A DNA stretch of 64,000 nt from Plasmopara viticola (GCA_001695595.3 MBPM02000102.1:62001-126000), one strand, 5' to 3'; positions 11,869-22,920 are shown, counted from the stretch's first letter. Made by a program: numbers and translations. Notes: generated by a model from the letters alone, not told the origin.

Positions 11869-12969
11869 ATGGGTCGAAAGCTTAGCAATGTGTACGACTA
11901 CTTCTTTCGGCTCGAGCCTACTCCCGGCCACAAGGGGCTCGTGCGTTACCAGTGCAAAAAGTGTGACAAGCAGTACGCCAGCAATGCGACGCGGTTGGCC
12001 GACCACCTCAAGATGTCGTGCGCCCCCGGCTTTCAAACCAACCAGCGTGCCCGAATCAAAGCGGGCAGGGTGGCCGAATCTTGTGGTCTGAGTCCTCAAG
12101 ATGGCGGTAAAAGTAGAAGTGAAATGGATGAAAGCGAGGAGTTGTCGGATCAGATTGTGACCAGAGTGGCGTCGCTCGCAGCACAGGCATCCAGTCCCGA
12201 CGCCTACGCCACGACAGGAGTCGAGACCGCGCAATCGCTGGCACTCAAGCGCGCCGACCAGCGCCTTCTTTCCAATATTCTAGAGTCTGAAACGGAGCCC
12301 CCACAGGACATTACGGAAGTGTTACTTCGATTAGCAAAGCTTTCGACCTGTGTCATTGGCGATGCGATGGCGCAAATGAAACTTCAAGGGCATTTAGTCG
12401 GTGTGGATCTCATGCGAGGCTACGATACTCCGTTGGCAATCAATATCTGTGGACCAGCTTTGACAGTCCAGATGATCCCGATCACCGGCGCGACTGTCGA
12501 CAGCAGGTCGTATGACTACATGGACTCTGCCGAACTAGGACAGGTCGTCGTCCTGAGTGTACCGCCAAGCATCACGTCAGCCGTGTTTGGTGGTTTGCTA
12601 GCAACTGCATCAAAAGCACAAAATGTAGCGGGGGTGGTCACGAACGGTCGTGTCCGCGATGTGCAGGATTTAAGCGTGATGAATTTCCCCGCGTTTGCGT
12701 CGGGCACGTCGGTGCACGGCGCGTTGGGATCGACTGCGATTGGAGGCGTCAATTGTCCCATTGTCGTAGGAGAATGCGTAGTGCGTCACAATGACATTAT
12801 CCGTGGAGACATCAACGGCGTGCTTGTGATCCCCGCAGAGCGCGCACAGGACGTGGCGACGCGAGGCGAGATCATTGAAGACCAAGACAGGAAGATTGTC
12901 GAAGCGCTGAATGAAGGCGAGCCGCTCAAGCGCTCTTTACACCGTTTTCGCTCGTCTTGGGACGTTTGA
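11869..12969 (+). CDS. BED-type zinc finger fused to an RraA-like aldolase-fold domain
   Basis: Single exon, 366 residues. The start at 11869 (MGRKLSNVYDYF) is the first ATG of the frame; the open frame extends upstream only through non-ATG codons. Residues 1-60 form a BED-like finger: aromatic N-terminal residues, CKKC, then a spaced HLKMSC giving a C2HC-type zinc site. Residues about 60-135 are a low-complexity linker. From about residue 140 to the end the sequence matches the RraA/HMG-CHA aldolase family: GDAMAQM, GPALTV, a GVVTNGRVRD strand corresponding to the family's DG-x-x-RD motif, and GDINGVLVIP. The Arg-Asp pair needed by aldolase members is present, although the preceding Asp is Asn. 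RraA proteins either cleave 4-hydroxy-4-methyl-2-oxoglutarate or related acids, or act as RNase E regulators in bacteria. The fused finger, a domain usual in DNA-binding and transposase-derived proteins, suggests a nuclear role. That is inference. Confidence 0.85.
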   Translation: MGRKLSNVYDYFFRLEPTPGHKGLVRYQCKKCDKQYASNATRLADHLKMSCAPGFQTNQRARIKAGRVAESCGLSPQDGGKSRSEMDESEELSDQIVTRVASLAAQASSPDAYATTGVETAQSLALKRADQRLLSNILESETEPPQDITEVLLRLAKLSTCVIGDAMAQMKLQGHLVGVDLMRGYDTPLAINICGPALTVQMIPITGATVDSRSYDYMDSAELGQVVVLSVPPSITSAVFGGLLATASKAQNVAGVVTNGRVRDVQDLSVMNFPAFASGTSVHGALGSTAIGGVNCPIVVGECVVRHNDIIRGDINGVLVIPAERAQDVATRGEIIEDQDRKIVEALNEGEPLKRSLHRFRSSWDV

Positions 12970-13169
12970 GTACTACACAATTGCTCCACGCACTTCCAAG
13001 AGGTTGCTACCGACAAAGACTCGCTTGCATCGCTGGAGGTATTTAATTCGCTCTTATTACCAAGCTGACCGTTTACTTAAGCCGTTATTACAAAACTACC
13101 CACATTACAATAAATGTACCGTCTTCGTGGCACACTTTTGACACGGGTGAGTAGATAGATAGAGGTACA

Positions 13170-13667
13170 ATGGCGGACGAAGTGGACTACGAGAGTGACA
13201 CTGCCATGGTGGCAGAGGAAGAGGACGACAAGCCACGAAAGACCAAGCGTACGATCAAAGGCCGCGGCTCAGGATCTGCTGCCATGGACGTTGCGCGGTA
13301 TCCAGCCGAGACGGGCGTCTTTGACAAGCTCAAGCCCAGCACGGCGACGCGAGATCATGCGACGGCGCTACGTTCCGTGGAAGGGTGGCTCTTGTTCGTC
13401 ACAGGGGTGCATGAAGAGGCACAAGAGGAAGACGTGATGGATGTATTTGGAGAAGACGCACAGGTCAAAGACTTGCACTTGAACCTCGACCGCCGGTCGG
13501 GCTTTGTCAAGGGCTACGCCCTCGTGGAGTTTGAGCACTTTGACGATGCAAAAGCAGCTATGGAGCGCATGGATGGCAAAACGATACTCGGCAGTCCAAT
13601 CCATGTCGATTGGGCGTTTCGGACAGAGGCCGAGAAGCGTGGCAAACAGCGGGCGAGTCGACGGTAA
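13170..13667 (+). CDS. RBM8A: exon junction complex RNA-binding protein Y14
   Basis: Single exon, 165 residues, close to the 174 of human Y14. An acidic N-terminus and a basic patch (RKTKRTIKGRG) precede one RRM at about residues 70-150. RNP2 reads WLLFVTGV, RNP1 reads KGYALVEF, and the intervening LHLNLDRRSGF matches the Y14 signature. The end is a short Arg/Lys tail (EKRGKQRASRR). Y14 pairs with Mago nashi in the exon junction complex, marking spliced mRNA in the nucleus and supporting nonsense-mediated decay and localisation. The gene follows the RraA fusion by 200 bp on the same strand and ends 65 bp before the convergent channel gene. Its presence fits the many introns in this window. 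Confidence 0.95.
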   Translation: MADEVDYESDTAMVAEEEDDKPRKTKRTIKGRGSGSAAMDVARYPAETGVFDKLKPSTATRDHATALRSVEGWLLFVTGVHEEAQEEDVMDVFGEDAQVKDLHLNLDRRSGFVKGYALVEFEHFDDAKAAMERMDGKTILGSPIHVDWAFRTEAEKRGKQRASRR

Positions 13668-13732
13668 GTTGCCCCAATGGGTCGCCAACCCATCCAACAC
13701 CGGGTGCTTGCAATTCTCGGGACTCGTACAAA

Positions 13733-16700
13733 CTAGCCGACAGTAAATACACGTGCATCCCGCTGCCGTTTCGGCCGTCCGCTCGGTTTTTTTATTTTAT
13801 TCTTGTATTCTTCCATGTACTTCCTCTCCAGCTGCCGCTTGGTAGACAGCCATTCGGCCACTCGTCGTTGAATGCGTCGAGCGCCAAAGTATTGGTGTGC
13901 AAAGAATTCGATCCGACGTTTAGCTCCGGGGACGGTGAGACCACCTGGATCTTGATCAACGAGCATATCGGTATCTGTGTTGACCTGTTCTCATTGCAAA
14001 AAACATCAGTGTCCAGTTCCTCAACTCAAAAACACTCGCAAACAACGTACTTTGACCATCTCTCGCGTCATTGCAAGCAACACGTCTCGAAAGTAGACGA
14101 ACTCACCTTCATACAAAGGCACTTCAAGAAGACCTATCCATTTCAACAAGATACAAGTGAGCACAAGCAAACACAATAGCTCCTCGAGGAAACAAACGCA
14201 CATGTGTACTTGAAAAAGTGAGCCATTGTCAAAGGCATGCCGAATCGCCCAAGTGGAGGCTTGAGGAGATTGACCAGCAAGAGTAACTTATCCACCTTGA
14301 CAAAGCCCGTCGCTTTCGGATCAATGTCTGCCCACTTTGTTTGGAATTCATCCAAAAGTTCCGGCTCAAACAACGGTTCTTCGTCTTCGTGCGACAACGA
14401 GAAACCTTCTAGAATCACAGCGATCGTGAGGTTGAGCATGACGTACGTCACGAGTAACGTGAAGGTACAAAAGAAGGCGTAGGCAACCGGATTCCCACAC
14501 CCATTTAACGGGACACACCCTTCAAAATCATGAAAGCCACACATGGTCGGATCGTACGGCGGATCGTCGACACAACCTGGAGTCGAGGACGCCAAGTCGT
14601 GCATGCAACTATTCCACGCTTCACCCGTGGCAGCACGCAGTAGAAAGAGAAAGCCTTTGCCAAAATCCTGAAAATTCGCATGGGCGTCAATGTTATCGGT
14701 GAGCGCAACTTTGGCAAAGATTTGCACGCCCATGGTTGCGTAAATGAACAACATGAGGAACAAGATCGACGTAATGTTACTAAGTCCAGGAAGCGCGATA
14801 TACAGTGTCAATAGAATTTGTCGAATACTTTTCGAAGCCTTGACGAGACGGAGGATTCGAGTCACGCGAAAGACACGAACAAGCATTGCCAACGACCGGA
14901 CTGAGGCGCCAGTAAAGAGCTCGACGACGACACTCAAAAGCGTCCCGAGCACGACAAAAAAGTCAAACTGATTCCATTGATCTTCGAAATATTCCCACCC
15001 GAACGCCGTCAATTTCATCAAGGCCTCGAACGTAAAGATGACGGCAAAAATCTCATTGACAATGTTGATCACGTACGCCTGGAGCGTCGATTCGCCAAAA
15101 TATTGCGCTGCCATGAGAAACGTATTGACAATGATGCAAATCATTATGAACCATTCAAAGTGCTGCATCTTGATCAAGTGAAAGATATGCCGGCGCACGA
15201 AGTCGCGTGGCGGCTTGAGAATCCGCACGGGCCCGACGCGCGAGGCGGCTTTTTGAGCCTCAATCCACTTTTTTTGCTCGGGCGTGAGCATGAAATCGCC
15301 CCCCAATGCCGCTTTCATGCGGTTGAAATTGTCAATAATGACACCAACAAAGAGGTTGACGACAAAGAAGCTGCCGACCATAATAAAGAGGACAAAGAAC
15401 AAGGCCCAGATCATGTTATTGTCCCGAATGGGCTGCATGCCAATGCCATTGGCATCAATGGCTGCCATCATCACATCTGCCCAGCCTTCCGTGGTCGAAA
15501 TTTCGAAAAACGTCAGCATTGCCGAGCCCACATTGTCGAAATTTTGAGGCAACACTTGGCCCCAATTGGCGCCCCAACACTTGCAAACATACTCCGAAGT
15601 CAATTCAGTCCCGACCGTGAGCGGAAACGTTGCTTCACACGCTGTGCCATTGAACCAACTACGCTCGAGATCCGTCGAGACTTTCCACGCTTTGGGCGTG
15701 ACGAGAAAACTCATTTGAGCGTCTGAAAAGGCATTGAAGACGTCTCCACTGCATGCATTGAAGGTTCCTTTCAAATAATTGACGGCCACAATGCTGAAAA
15801 TGAGAAAAAAGAGCATACAGACAAACAGGACATTGATGACCTCTGGAATCGCTTCAAACAGAGCATTGACCACCAGCTTCAGTCCAGGTCTTCGGCTAAT
15901 CATTCGCAATGGACGAAAGGTTCGAAGTCCTCGAAGCGAGCGCAAGGACTTGAGATTTGCACCTGTGCCTGACGACTCGGCAATGAGCATCATAAGGGAC
16001 GAGATGACGATGATGCCGTCAATGACATTCCATCCATTGCGCAAGTACGCTCCTCTGTGCAAGACGAGCCCCATGGCCACAATCTTGATCACCATTTCAA
16101 TCGCAAATATAATGGCCAAGGCCTTGTCCAATCCTTTCAAGAACGTAGCAAGCCTCGAGTCGGGATTCGCAAGTGGATTATCAACCGCTAACGCAATGGA
16201 CGAGACGACAATCAACGCGAAGATCGTCGTGTCAAAGTACCGATGCGTCGAGATATAGCACGCGATTCGTCGTACTTTGGACTCGGCGGCAAAGACATAG
16301 AGCGATCTCCCGGAGCGAAGATCTGGCACGAACGGGAGATCTTCGTCTGGCAAAGTCGGTTCATTCACCACGTCTTGGTCTCCCGTGCTCGGCATCAAAA
16401 CTGACCCCACACTTGCCCGTGTCGTCGCTCCAATGCTACTTCGAGTATAACTCACCATGTCGAGCAACGACGCTCGTTTAAAGTTACTCAGGGGTGCAAG
16501 ATCTGCTGAGCGAGAAAGCGAACTCAATGGACGCGTCGGCTCAATGTATACGGTTTTCGCCAACGGGACGCTTGGCGTGATTTCATCGGCAAACTTTTCC
16601 ATGTTCACGACGCGCTCATCCTCTTCCTCTGCGTCTTCATCCGTCTCGAGAATCGACTGCCTTCGCGCTCCAATTGCAAATGCAGTCGAGAGCATTAAAA

Positions 16701-19691
16701 AACTGCCTCGACTCGTCAAAATCCGTTCGCTTTCAGACGACAGGGGCGTCACTCTCATACTCGGATTCATCACGGACATTCGCTCGGCAAGTTTCTTTGT
16801 TTCTTCTTGTTTCTCGCGTTCTCGTTCTTCGTCGTTATCGCCAAAATTATCAAGTAAGAGCGCCAGAAACAGATTCATCAAGACAAAGTCGCCTAGAATC
16901 ACCTGGGAATAGAAACATTATACCACCTTTTCTAAATCATAAACATTGTTTCAATGCAACGTACCAGAGAGATAAAGTATAAACACGAAAGCATGCCATT
17001 GCCTAGAATAGCGTAATACATGATATTATTCCAATTCTCACCCGTAATAATCTGAAACACAGTGACTGCAGCCCAAAGGAGCGTGTCGAAATTATTTCGT
17101 GGAACCTACACATCGTGTCAGCCCCACTTATTATGGACACCAAAACCAATGCTTACCGTCCCAGCCCAAAACTCTTCCAAATTAAAGGGAGTGGGGTAGC
17201 CATCCTTATCAAAACGCATCGTGTTCCCAAAGAACTAAAGGACACACAGAAAACGATAAACCATTGACAAAAAATTAATCAATCCCTTTACGAGCCCTTC
17301 ATTACCTGCACGCCGACCAAAGCGTAAATGTAGATAAACAGAAAGAGGAGGACACCAAAGTTAGTGATGCTTGCTACTGCCCGTATGATCATTTCCAAGA
17401 GTTCGCGGAGCGATTTCCAATCCCGCGCAAGTTTAAACACTCGAAAGAGTCGAAAGGACCGCAAGGCTGACACGGCGCCTTTCTTGGGGGGGTTATTCGA
17501 CAAGAACGAAGGTGGCGACGCCACCGTTTCGAGGATCCCCATCGTGACAATGAACGCGTCAAACAAGTTGAAGCGATCTCGCGAGTATTGACGCAACCCG
17601 AGGCCAAAGACCTTCATGATCATTTCCACGACAAAGACGCACGAGAGAGCAAAGTTGACAATTTCGAGATCTTGATCCATTTTCGTCGGCATAGGATAAT
17701 GATCGAGGGCTAAAATGGCCGTATTGGCAAGAATCACGGCCATGATAAAGCCCGCAAAAAGCTTGTGCGAGACGATGGCATTCAGCCAGTGCTCGCGAGC
17801 AAGTTTCTCGGCATTTTCTCGCTCCAGCTTTGCTCTTCGCTCTTCTTCTCGCTTTTGAGCCGCCGTTTTCCCGGGTTTTTGATCAAGATTAAACTCTTCC
17901 GAAATGACAGCCAATGTTAGATTCATCACGAAAAACGAAGCGAAAATGATCAGCCCGACAAAAAAGACCGCCCCAATCGTTGGTTGCGAGGAATCCATGA
18001 CCATGTACATGATCAGCGTCCACCCTTCTTGTGTAATGGACTGAAAGATCGTGAAGAAGGCTTTTCCAATATTATCAAACGTCGTGAGACCCCAATCGAG
18101 ACTTGGGCGATAGAGAGCATAATCCATGGCCTTGCCGTGATCAAATCGCGGATTGCCAAACGCGTCCCAGTCCGAGCCACAATAGGTTTCGGCTCTGCAC
18201 GCGTGGTTTCCGGCTTGACCCGTTGCAGCGCAGAGGAAGTCGTCCTGTTCATCAACTGGCCAGTAACACGGTTGTGCCGTACTCCAAGGGGAAGTTTCTT
18301 TTGTATAGCTGCCTGCACTGTCTTCGTAATCAAGTAAGGGCGCGTCCATGCAAAAATACGCCGCTTCATTTGCCATCACTTGGTCAAGATATCCCATGGG
18401 GATCGGCCAGATCGTTTCGTTCAGGTCAGTACGCGGCAACTTTATTGGAAACGTGGTTAAGCGACACCGTCGATTCATACTGCCACCAAAAAGTTGAATG
18501 CCGAGGATGCCAAAGATGAAAAAGACAAAGATCTGGAGAATCACGACGTTACCGAGCGCAGGGAGGGCTTTGAGCAATGCAGCAATGAGTCGTCGCATAC
18601 CAGGAATGACGGAAAGGGATCGAAGCGGACGAAGGACTCGGATCGTTCGAATGGCCGACACGTTCGGCATTCCCGGCAGCGAGGCGACGAGACTAGAGAG
18701 GACAGAATTGGCGACATTAGTGACATGAACACGCATCTAAGACGACAGGACCCGTACCTGGATATCACGACGAAAAAATCGAGAACGTTCCACATATCCT
18801 TTCCGTAGGACCCTTTGCCATGCACTCCCATGGCAATGATTTTCAGCACACTTTCGCCGGTGAATAAAATGGTAAATGGAAGTTCGGAAATTTCGACGAT
18901 ATGGTTCTGGAACGAGTAGGCATCGACAAGAGTCCCATTCACGTACGACTTGCCCGAACTTGCCGGGTTCAATTCCGAGTCGACGACGGAAAAGTCAGAG
19001 AGGCCGAGTATGATTGAATTGGCCACGATGGCAGCAATGATGAATCGATCAAAGTATCTGTGGGTGATTATCTGAACGCACCAATCGCGTCCTCTGTTCT
19101 CTCTTGGTACGAAGCGAAAGATTAAATAGTCGGCACCAAATCGCTACAGCACAAGCACGATTCGTGTTAGTTTAACCACATATATCCAACACTGTAATCG
19201 AAGCTCTTTTAATAAGTGCAGCGGTACCTTTGGTGGCAGGACAATTGCACGCCGCCTTTTGAGGTCTACGAGTCGTTCAAAGTGATCGGGTGGGTTCGTG
19301 GCTGGCGACTGGACAGAGTGTACAACTTTGGCTTTGGACGACGGAATCATTTTCGTGCGGACAATGTCGGGAATTAACGCAAACGCATCCTTTTCCAACG
19401 AACGACCCGGACCTTTCGGCGCGACCTGAACGCCTCGCTTGATTCCGCTAGTTACAAGCCGTCGTACGTTGCCAACGGACAGAATTTCGATGGTCTTGAA
19501 GGAAGAGTCGGAGCACCAAGTACCTTTTAAGCGGACCGTGATCGCTGATTCCGTTCAAAGCAGCCCAAGGAGTTACGGCCGCTCCTTGAAATATCCGTAT
19601 TCCTGAAATAGCGAAAAACCAAATGAACAGCCTTAATATTTTAAACGAAGTTTAGACCGTGTCGATAGAGTTTGAATGAGACTTTGGACAT
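13733..19691 (-). CDS. four-domain voltage-gated calcium-type channel alpha subunit
   Basis: Ten exons keep phase throughout: 19658-19691, 19524-19602, 19228-19447, 18758-19143, 17306-18692, 17157-17234, 16965-17105, 14202-16902, 14051-14133 and 13733-13984, giving 1786 residues. The first two exons are the least certain. Four homologous six-helix repeats are present, each with an Arg-rich S4 (for example IRTIRVLRPLRSL in I and VRVFRVTRILRLVK in IV). Pore-loop motifs are TQEGW (about residue 461), TGENW (751), TTEGW (1247) and TGEAW (1535), giving an EEEE selectivity ring as in calcium channels rather than sodium-type DEKA. After IV-S6 comes an EF-hand-like region and an IQ-like stretch (QYFGARRIQRRVAEWL). 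One donor (14201, GTGCGT) was chosen over a nearby GTACAC because only it preserves frame and similarity. The channel should sit in the plasma or flagellar membrane and pass calcium on depolarisation. Its closest family (Cav, NALCN-like or protist-specific) needs a tree. Confidence 0.9.
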
Positions 19692-21618
19692 GGGGTGTGT
19701 TTGCGGGACTCGAAGAATTCGTTCCGTGGAGGTTACGCGAGTGTGTGAAGGCAGTTTGTTCATTGAATTGATTGGAGTCGACACGACTGCTGAATCGATT
19801 ACAATGCACAAAGCAGAAGGTTCGACCCGTCGCGCTTCCATTCCAGCTCAAGTCGGCCAAATCGCGATCGTATTCAGTGGGTTGTCGAGTCTTTATGACG
19901 TGAATGGGATCAATACGCTCAACATCCGTGCATCCATGCCTCTTGGACAACCGCACACAGCCGTGCCTTCTTCGCCTCGTCACGGCTACGCACTTGATGC
20001 TCACTTACCTGAAGGTGAGACGGTCGTGACCTCCGAAATCTTTTTCTTTTGGAAAGCGGAGAAAGAGATCATTTGTCGATACGTGACTGATGGCGCAGGT
20101 GATGAAGTTGTTTTGCAGTCCAAACTGTGTGTTCGAGCTGAATTGCGGCACCAGGCACGGTATTTGCTGTTGCCTGCAAAACTGGTACCCAATGCAACGA
20201 ATGGCGGCAAAAAGTCCTCTTTAAATGCCCTTACGAATGGCGATTTTATCGGGCTCCTTCGCACCATTTCGTTTTTTGCAGATTTACCCACTGATAAACT
20301 TGGCATCTTGACGGAATTGTCGACCATACGCGTCTACCCAAGCGGTTGTGTTATTTTTCGCGAAGACGAAGGCATTAGTTCGCAAATGTTTGTGACCCTA
20401 GCCGGTTCGGTCGAAGTGACAAGCTCTCGGGCTACTGGATCCTTAGCGACACTTGGGCCAGGGTCGTTCTTTGGTGAAATGTCCTTGTTAATTGATATTC
20501 CACGTGCCGCGACGGTCAAGGCACTCGAAAGCTGTATGCTCATGAGCATCGAGAAGAAAGCCTTTCACAGAGTGTTGGACCAATGCCCGGACGTACGATT
20601 GAGCATTCACAAACTTTTGAAAGAGAGGTTATTGTTAAAAGCAATATTGAGCGGTGTCCTCCCGTTCTTGAGTACCATCCCCAACGAGAGAATGATTCGC
20701 TTTAGTCACGACCTTGAGATCGAAGACAGTGTCCGTAAGGGTGACATGGTACTTTGTCAACATAGTGACCAAAGCTCGCACGAGTCAAAGTTTGTCTTTG
20801 TCGTCTATGGTGCAATCGAAATTGCGGCGAGTAATCGAAAACCGAGCATGTTTGGACACGAGCGCACCCTGTTTTTGACCCCAGGGTGCTACTTGGGGCC
20901 CTTTACTTTTGAACGGATGAGCTTGCGCAAAGGAAAGGCGTATGCACGGTCTGCGGCCGTGCTGCTAACGTGCCCTTTTCACAAGATTACTACGCTACTA
21001 GACGAGTACCCAACTGCCCGTGCCGCAGCAAACATTGCATGGTTTGGCGAGCGGTGTGACGTTGCTAGCGTCTTGCACCACAATGCGTTAGCGATGCGCT
21101 TTCAGACGTTTTTAGAATCCGAACACAGTGAGGAGAATTATTTATTCTTCATGGATATTGAAAAATTTCGATCCACGAAAGGAGACAGCGAGCGACGAAA
21201 GGTCTCACAGTACATTCTAGAGCGATATATCCAGCCTGGTGCGCTGAAAGAAGTTAATTTACCTGCAGGCGTACGTGATGGTATCGTGGACCGCATGCAC
21301 AAGTCGTCAGCAATTGACACGGTGGACGCGACCTTCTTTGACGAAGCTTGCGATGAAATTATGGTTTTGATGGGCAAAGACAGCTTGTCGCGGTTTAAAA
21401 AGAGTCGGCACTTTCAAACTGTGGTCGAGGCATTGGATCCCCACACCAATCGCCAAGGTTCTCGGCTTGTATCCGCTTGTCACCATTTTCGCGACTCGTT
21501 GCAAGTCCTGCGGCCCAGTCAAGTTGATATGAAACACATGCACCTTGAGCGCATGATGAGCACTATACAAAAATCCCAAGCGCGGAACCATGTTGCCGCC
21601 GGTTTAGCAAGTTCATAG
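19690..21618 (+). CDS. cyclic-nucleotide-binding domain / RGS domain protein
   Basis: Single exon, 642 residues. An in-frame TAG at 19666-19668 makes the ATG at 19690 the first usable start. It yields MGCVCGTRR, a strong N-myristoylation plus palmitoylation signature that would hold the protein at a membrane. Residues 1-180 are unassigned. A cNMP-binding domain at about 190-310 carries FGEMSLL and PRAATV, the phosphate-binding cassette with the ribose-binding Glu and phosphate-binding Arg. A second domain at about 320-450 has the fold pattern but lacks that cassette and is likely degenerate. Residues about 465-610 are an RGS domain (FQTFLESEHSEENYLFF, then DATFFDEACDEI). RGS domains speed GTP hydrolysis by G-alpha subunits, so this looks like a cAMP/cGMP-responsive G-protein brake. 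It diverges from the calcium-channel gene with essentially no space between the predicted start codons. Confidence 0.88.
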   Translation: MGCVCGTRRIRSVEVTRVCEGSLFIELIGVDTTAESITMHKAEGSTRRASIPAQVGQIAIVFSGLSSLYDVNGINTLNIRASMPLGQPHTAVPSSPRHGYALDAHLPEGETVVTSEIFFFWKAEKEIICRYVTDGAGDEVVLQSKLCVRAELRHQARYLLLPAKLVPNATNGGKKSSLNALTNGDFIGLLRTISFFADLPTDKLGILTELSTIRVYPSGCVIFREDEGISSQMFVTLAGSVEVTSSRATGSLATLGPGSFFGEMSLLIDIPRAATVKALESCMLMSIEKKAFHRVLDQCPDVRLSIHKLLKERLLLKAILSGVLPFLSTIPNERMIRFSHDLEIEDSVRKGDMVLCQHSDQSSHESKFVFVVYGAIEIAASNRKPSMFGHERTLFLTPGCYLGPFTFERMSLRKGKAYARSAAVLLTCPFHKITTLLDEYPTARAAANIAWFGERCDVASVLHHNALAMRFQTFLESEHSEENYLFFMDIEKFRSTKGDSERRKVSQYILERYIQPGALKEVNLPAGVRDGIVDRMHKSSAIDTVDATFFDEACDEIMVLMGKDSLSRFKKSRHFQTVVEALDPHTNRQGSRLVSACHHFRDSLQVLRPSQVDMKHMHLERMMSTIQKSQARNHVAAGLASS

Positions 21619-21741
21619 GGGCTCGAAGGCTACGCTTTGTACATAAATCAATAGACACTACTATTTTATGCATCCTGCGTCGTTCATTCACGCGTTAACT
21701 AGTACTTTTGTATGCTTAAAGACCTTACTGACACAACACCA

Positions 21742-22110
21742 TCAAGCAGAGACAAGTCTACAGAGGCATTCGACAATATCCCCGTCAGCCTCGCGCAGCT
21801 TTCGGTCCGCCTGCTGCGTCGAAATGGTCATCTCTTGTGCCACAAGAGCCACTTCGTCTTTGCTAACTTTGACAGCCGCCAATTTCTTTTCTAGTAAACG
21901 CTCAGCTTCCTTGTCGGCCTCCTCCTGCTTGTGCAGCGCCTGGAACGCCGCTTTCATCTTGTTTTCATCCATCTGTTTCTCCTCGACGAGATCCGTCAGC
22001 TTCTCCATCGCATTGCTCTCGTCTTTCTTGCTCTTCACCTGCTCCTGCGGCGTCTCTTCCTCTCCATCCGAGCTGGCATCCACCGGTTGCTTCCTCTCCG
22101 TCGAATTCAT
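21742..22110 (-). CDS. HYPK: HYPK-like NatA-associated protein
   Basis: Single exon, 122 residues, close to the length of human HYPK. An acidic, low-complexity N-terminus is followed by a charged helix ([20 protein letters not shown]) and a C-terminal three-helix UBA-like domain: [35 protein letters not shown]. This matches the HYPK block (K-x-E-D-L-E-L-I-M-x-E-M-E-I-S-x-x-x-A-E-R-x-L-R-E), which binds the NAA15/NAA10 N-terminal acetyltransferase at the ribosome and inhibits or tunes it. The gene converges with the RGS gene (123 bp between stops) and diverges from the nucleoside diphosphate kinase gene. Confidence 0.88.
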   Translation of the reverse strand: MNSTERKQPVDASSDGEEETPQEQVKSKKDESNAMEKLTDLVEEKQMDENKMKAAFQALHKQEEADKEAERLLEKKLAAVKVSKDEVALVAQEMTISTQQADRKLREADGDIVECLCRLVSA

Positions 22111-22245
22111 CTTGTTGACTCAATACCGGTATGCAAGTGTGCGGGTATCCGCTTTTTATCATATATGGGAGGTTTCGTGACGCGCGGTCGTCGGCGAGAG
22201 TCCATTAGAAATTCGATTCGACACTGGAGCTCCACTAGACCTAGC
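22111..22245. promoter_or_regulatory. 135-bp shared head-to-head intergenic (HYPK / NDPK)
   Basis: The start codons of HYPK (-) and the nucleoside diphosphate kinase (+) are only 135 bp apart, so both promoters and 5' leaders must lie here or overlap the genes. TCCATTAG at 22201-22208 vaguely resembles the oomycete initiator. No firm element was identified. Confidence 0.5.
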
Positions 22246-22920
22246 ATGTTCTCTCGTATGGCACGTTGCGTCGCGTCCACCGCAAGGCGCAGCTCTTCTC
22301 GCACGTTTTCCTCGCAAGTCCGCGCTGTCTGGGCTGCCAAAGCCCCAGCTACAGTTGCTGTGGCCGCTGGTGTTGGCGTCTCGGCTTTCGCCCTTTCCAC
22401 AGCTTCTGTGGCTGAGAACAAAGCCAAGCCCGCGACGCCCCTGGCTGGTGTGCCCGGCACTCCTTACGAGCGCACGTTCATTGCCATCAAGCCCGATGGC
22501 GTGCAGCGTGGCCTCATCAGTGAAGTGATTGGCCGCTTTGAAAAAAAGGGCTACAAGCTTGTGGCCCTTAAGCAAATGACGGCCACGGACGAGCGCGCAA
22601 AAGCCCACTATGCCGATCTATCGGCGCGTCCGTTCTTTCCGGGTCTCGTTAAGTACTTCACCTCGGGTCCCATTGTGTGCATGGTGTGGGAAGGCACGGA
22701 CGTGATTCTTACTGGTCGCAAGATCTTGGGCGCTACTAATCCCAACCAGGCCGCTTCTGGCACCCTTCGTGGCGACAATTGCATTTCGACGGGCCGAAAC
22801 CTTGTGCACGGGTCGGACGGCCCCGACTCGGCCAAGCACGAAATTACCATGTGGTTTACTCCAGAAGAGATCAGCAATTACGAGCGCGCCCTTGACACAT
22901 GGATCGTTTCGGACAATTGA
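22246..22920 (+). CDS. nucleoside diphosphate kinase, mitochondrial-type
   Basis: Single exon, 224 residues. The ATG at 22246 gives an Arg/Ser/Ala-rich presequence without acidic residues ([19 protein letters not shown]) and a hydrophobic stretch to about residue 62, typical of mitochondrial import and possibly inner-membrane or intermembrane-space sorting. The remaining 150 residues are a complete NDPK domain: [15 protein letters not shown] (nucleotide and phosphate binding), [10 protein letters not shown], and GRNLVHGSD with the phospho-accepting His near residue 187. The enzyme moves the gamma-phosphate from ATP to other NDPs through a phosphohistidine. The presequence distinguishes it from cytosolic NDPK. 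Compartment is inferred from composition only. Confidence 0.95.
   Translation: MFSRMARCVASTARRSSSRTFSSQVRAVWAAKAPATVAVAAGVGVSAFALSTASVAENKAKPATPLAGVPGTPYERTFIAIKPDGVQRGLISEVIGRFEKKGYKLVALKQMTATDERAKAHYADLSARPFFPGLVKYFTSGPIVCMVWEGTDVILTGRKILGATNPNQAASGTLRGDNCISTGRNLVHGSDGPDSAKHEITMWFTPEEISNYERALDTWIVSDN

Noticed and set aside
13610..14179. 189-codon plus-strand open frame after RBM8A
   Set aside because: Overlaps the RBM8A 3' end and lies antisense to the phase-consistent last exons of the channel; no motif.
14977..15726. 249-codon plus-strand open frame
   Set aside because: Antisense to the conserved domain III-IV exon of the channel gene; its composition is a codon shadow with no motif.
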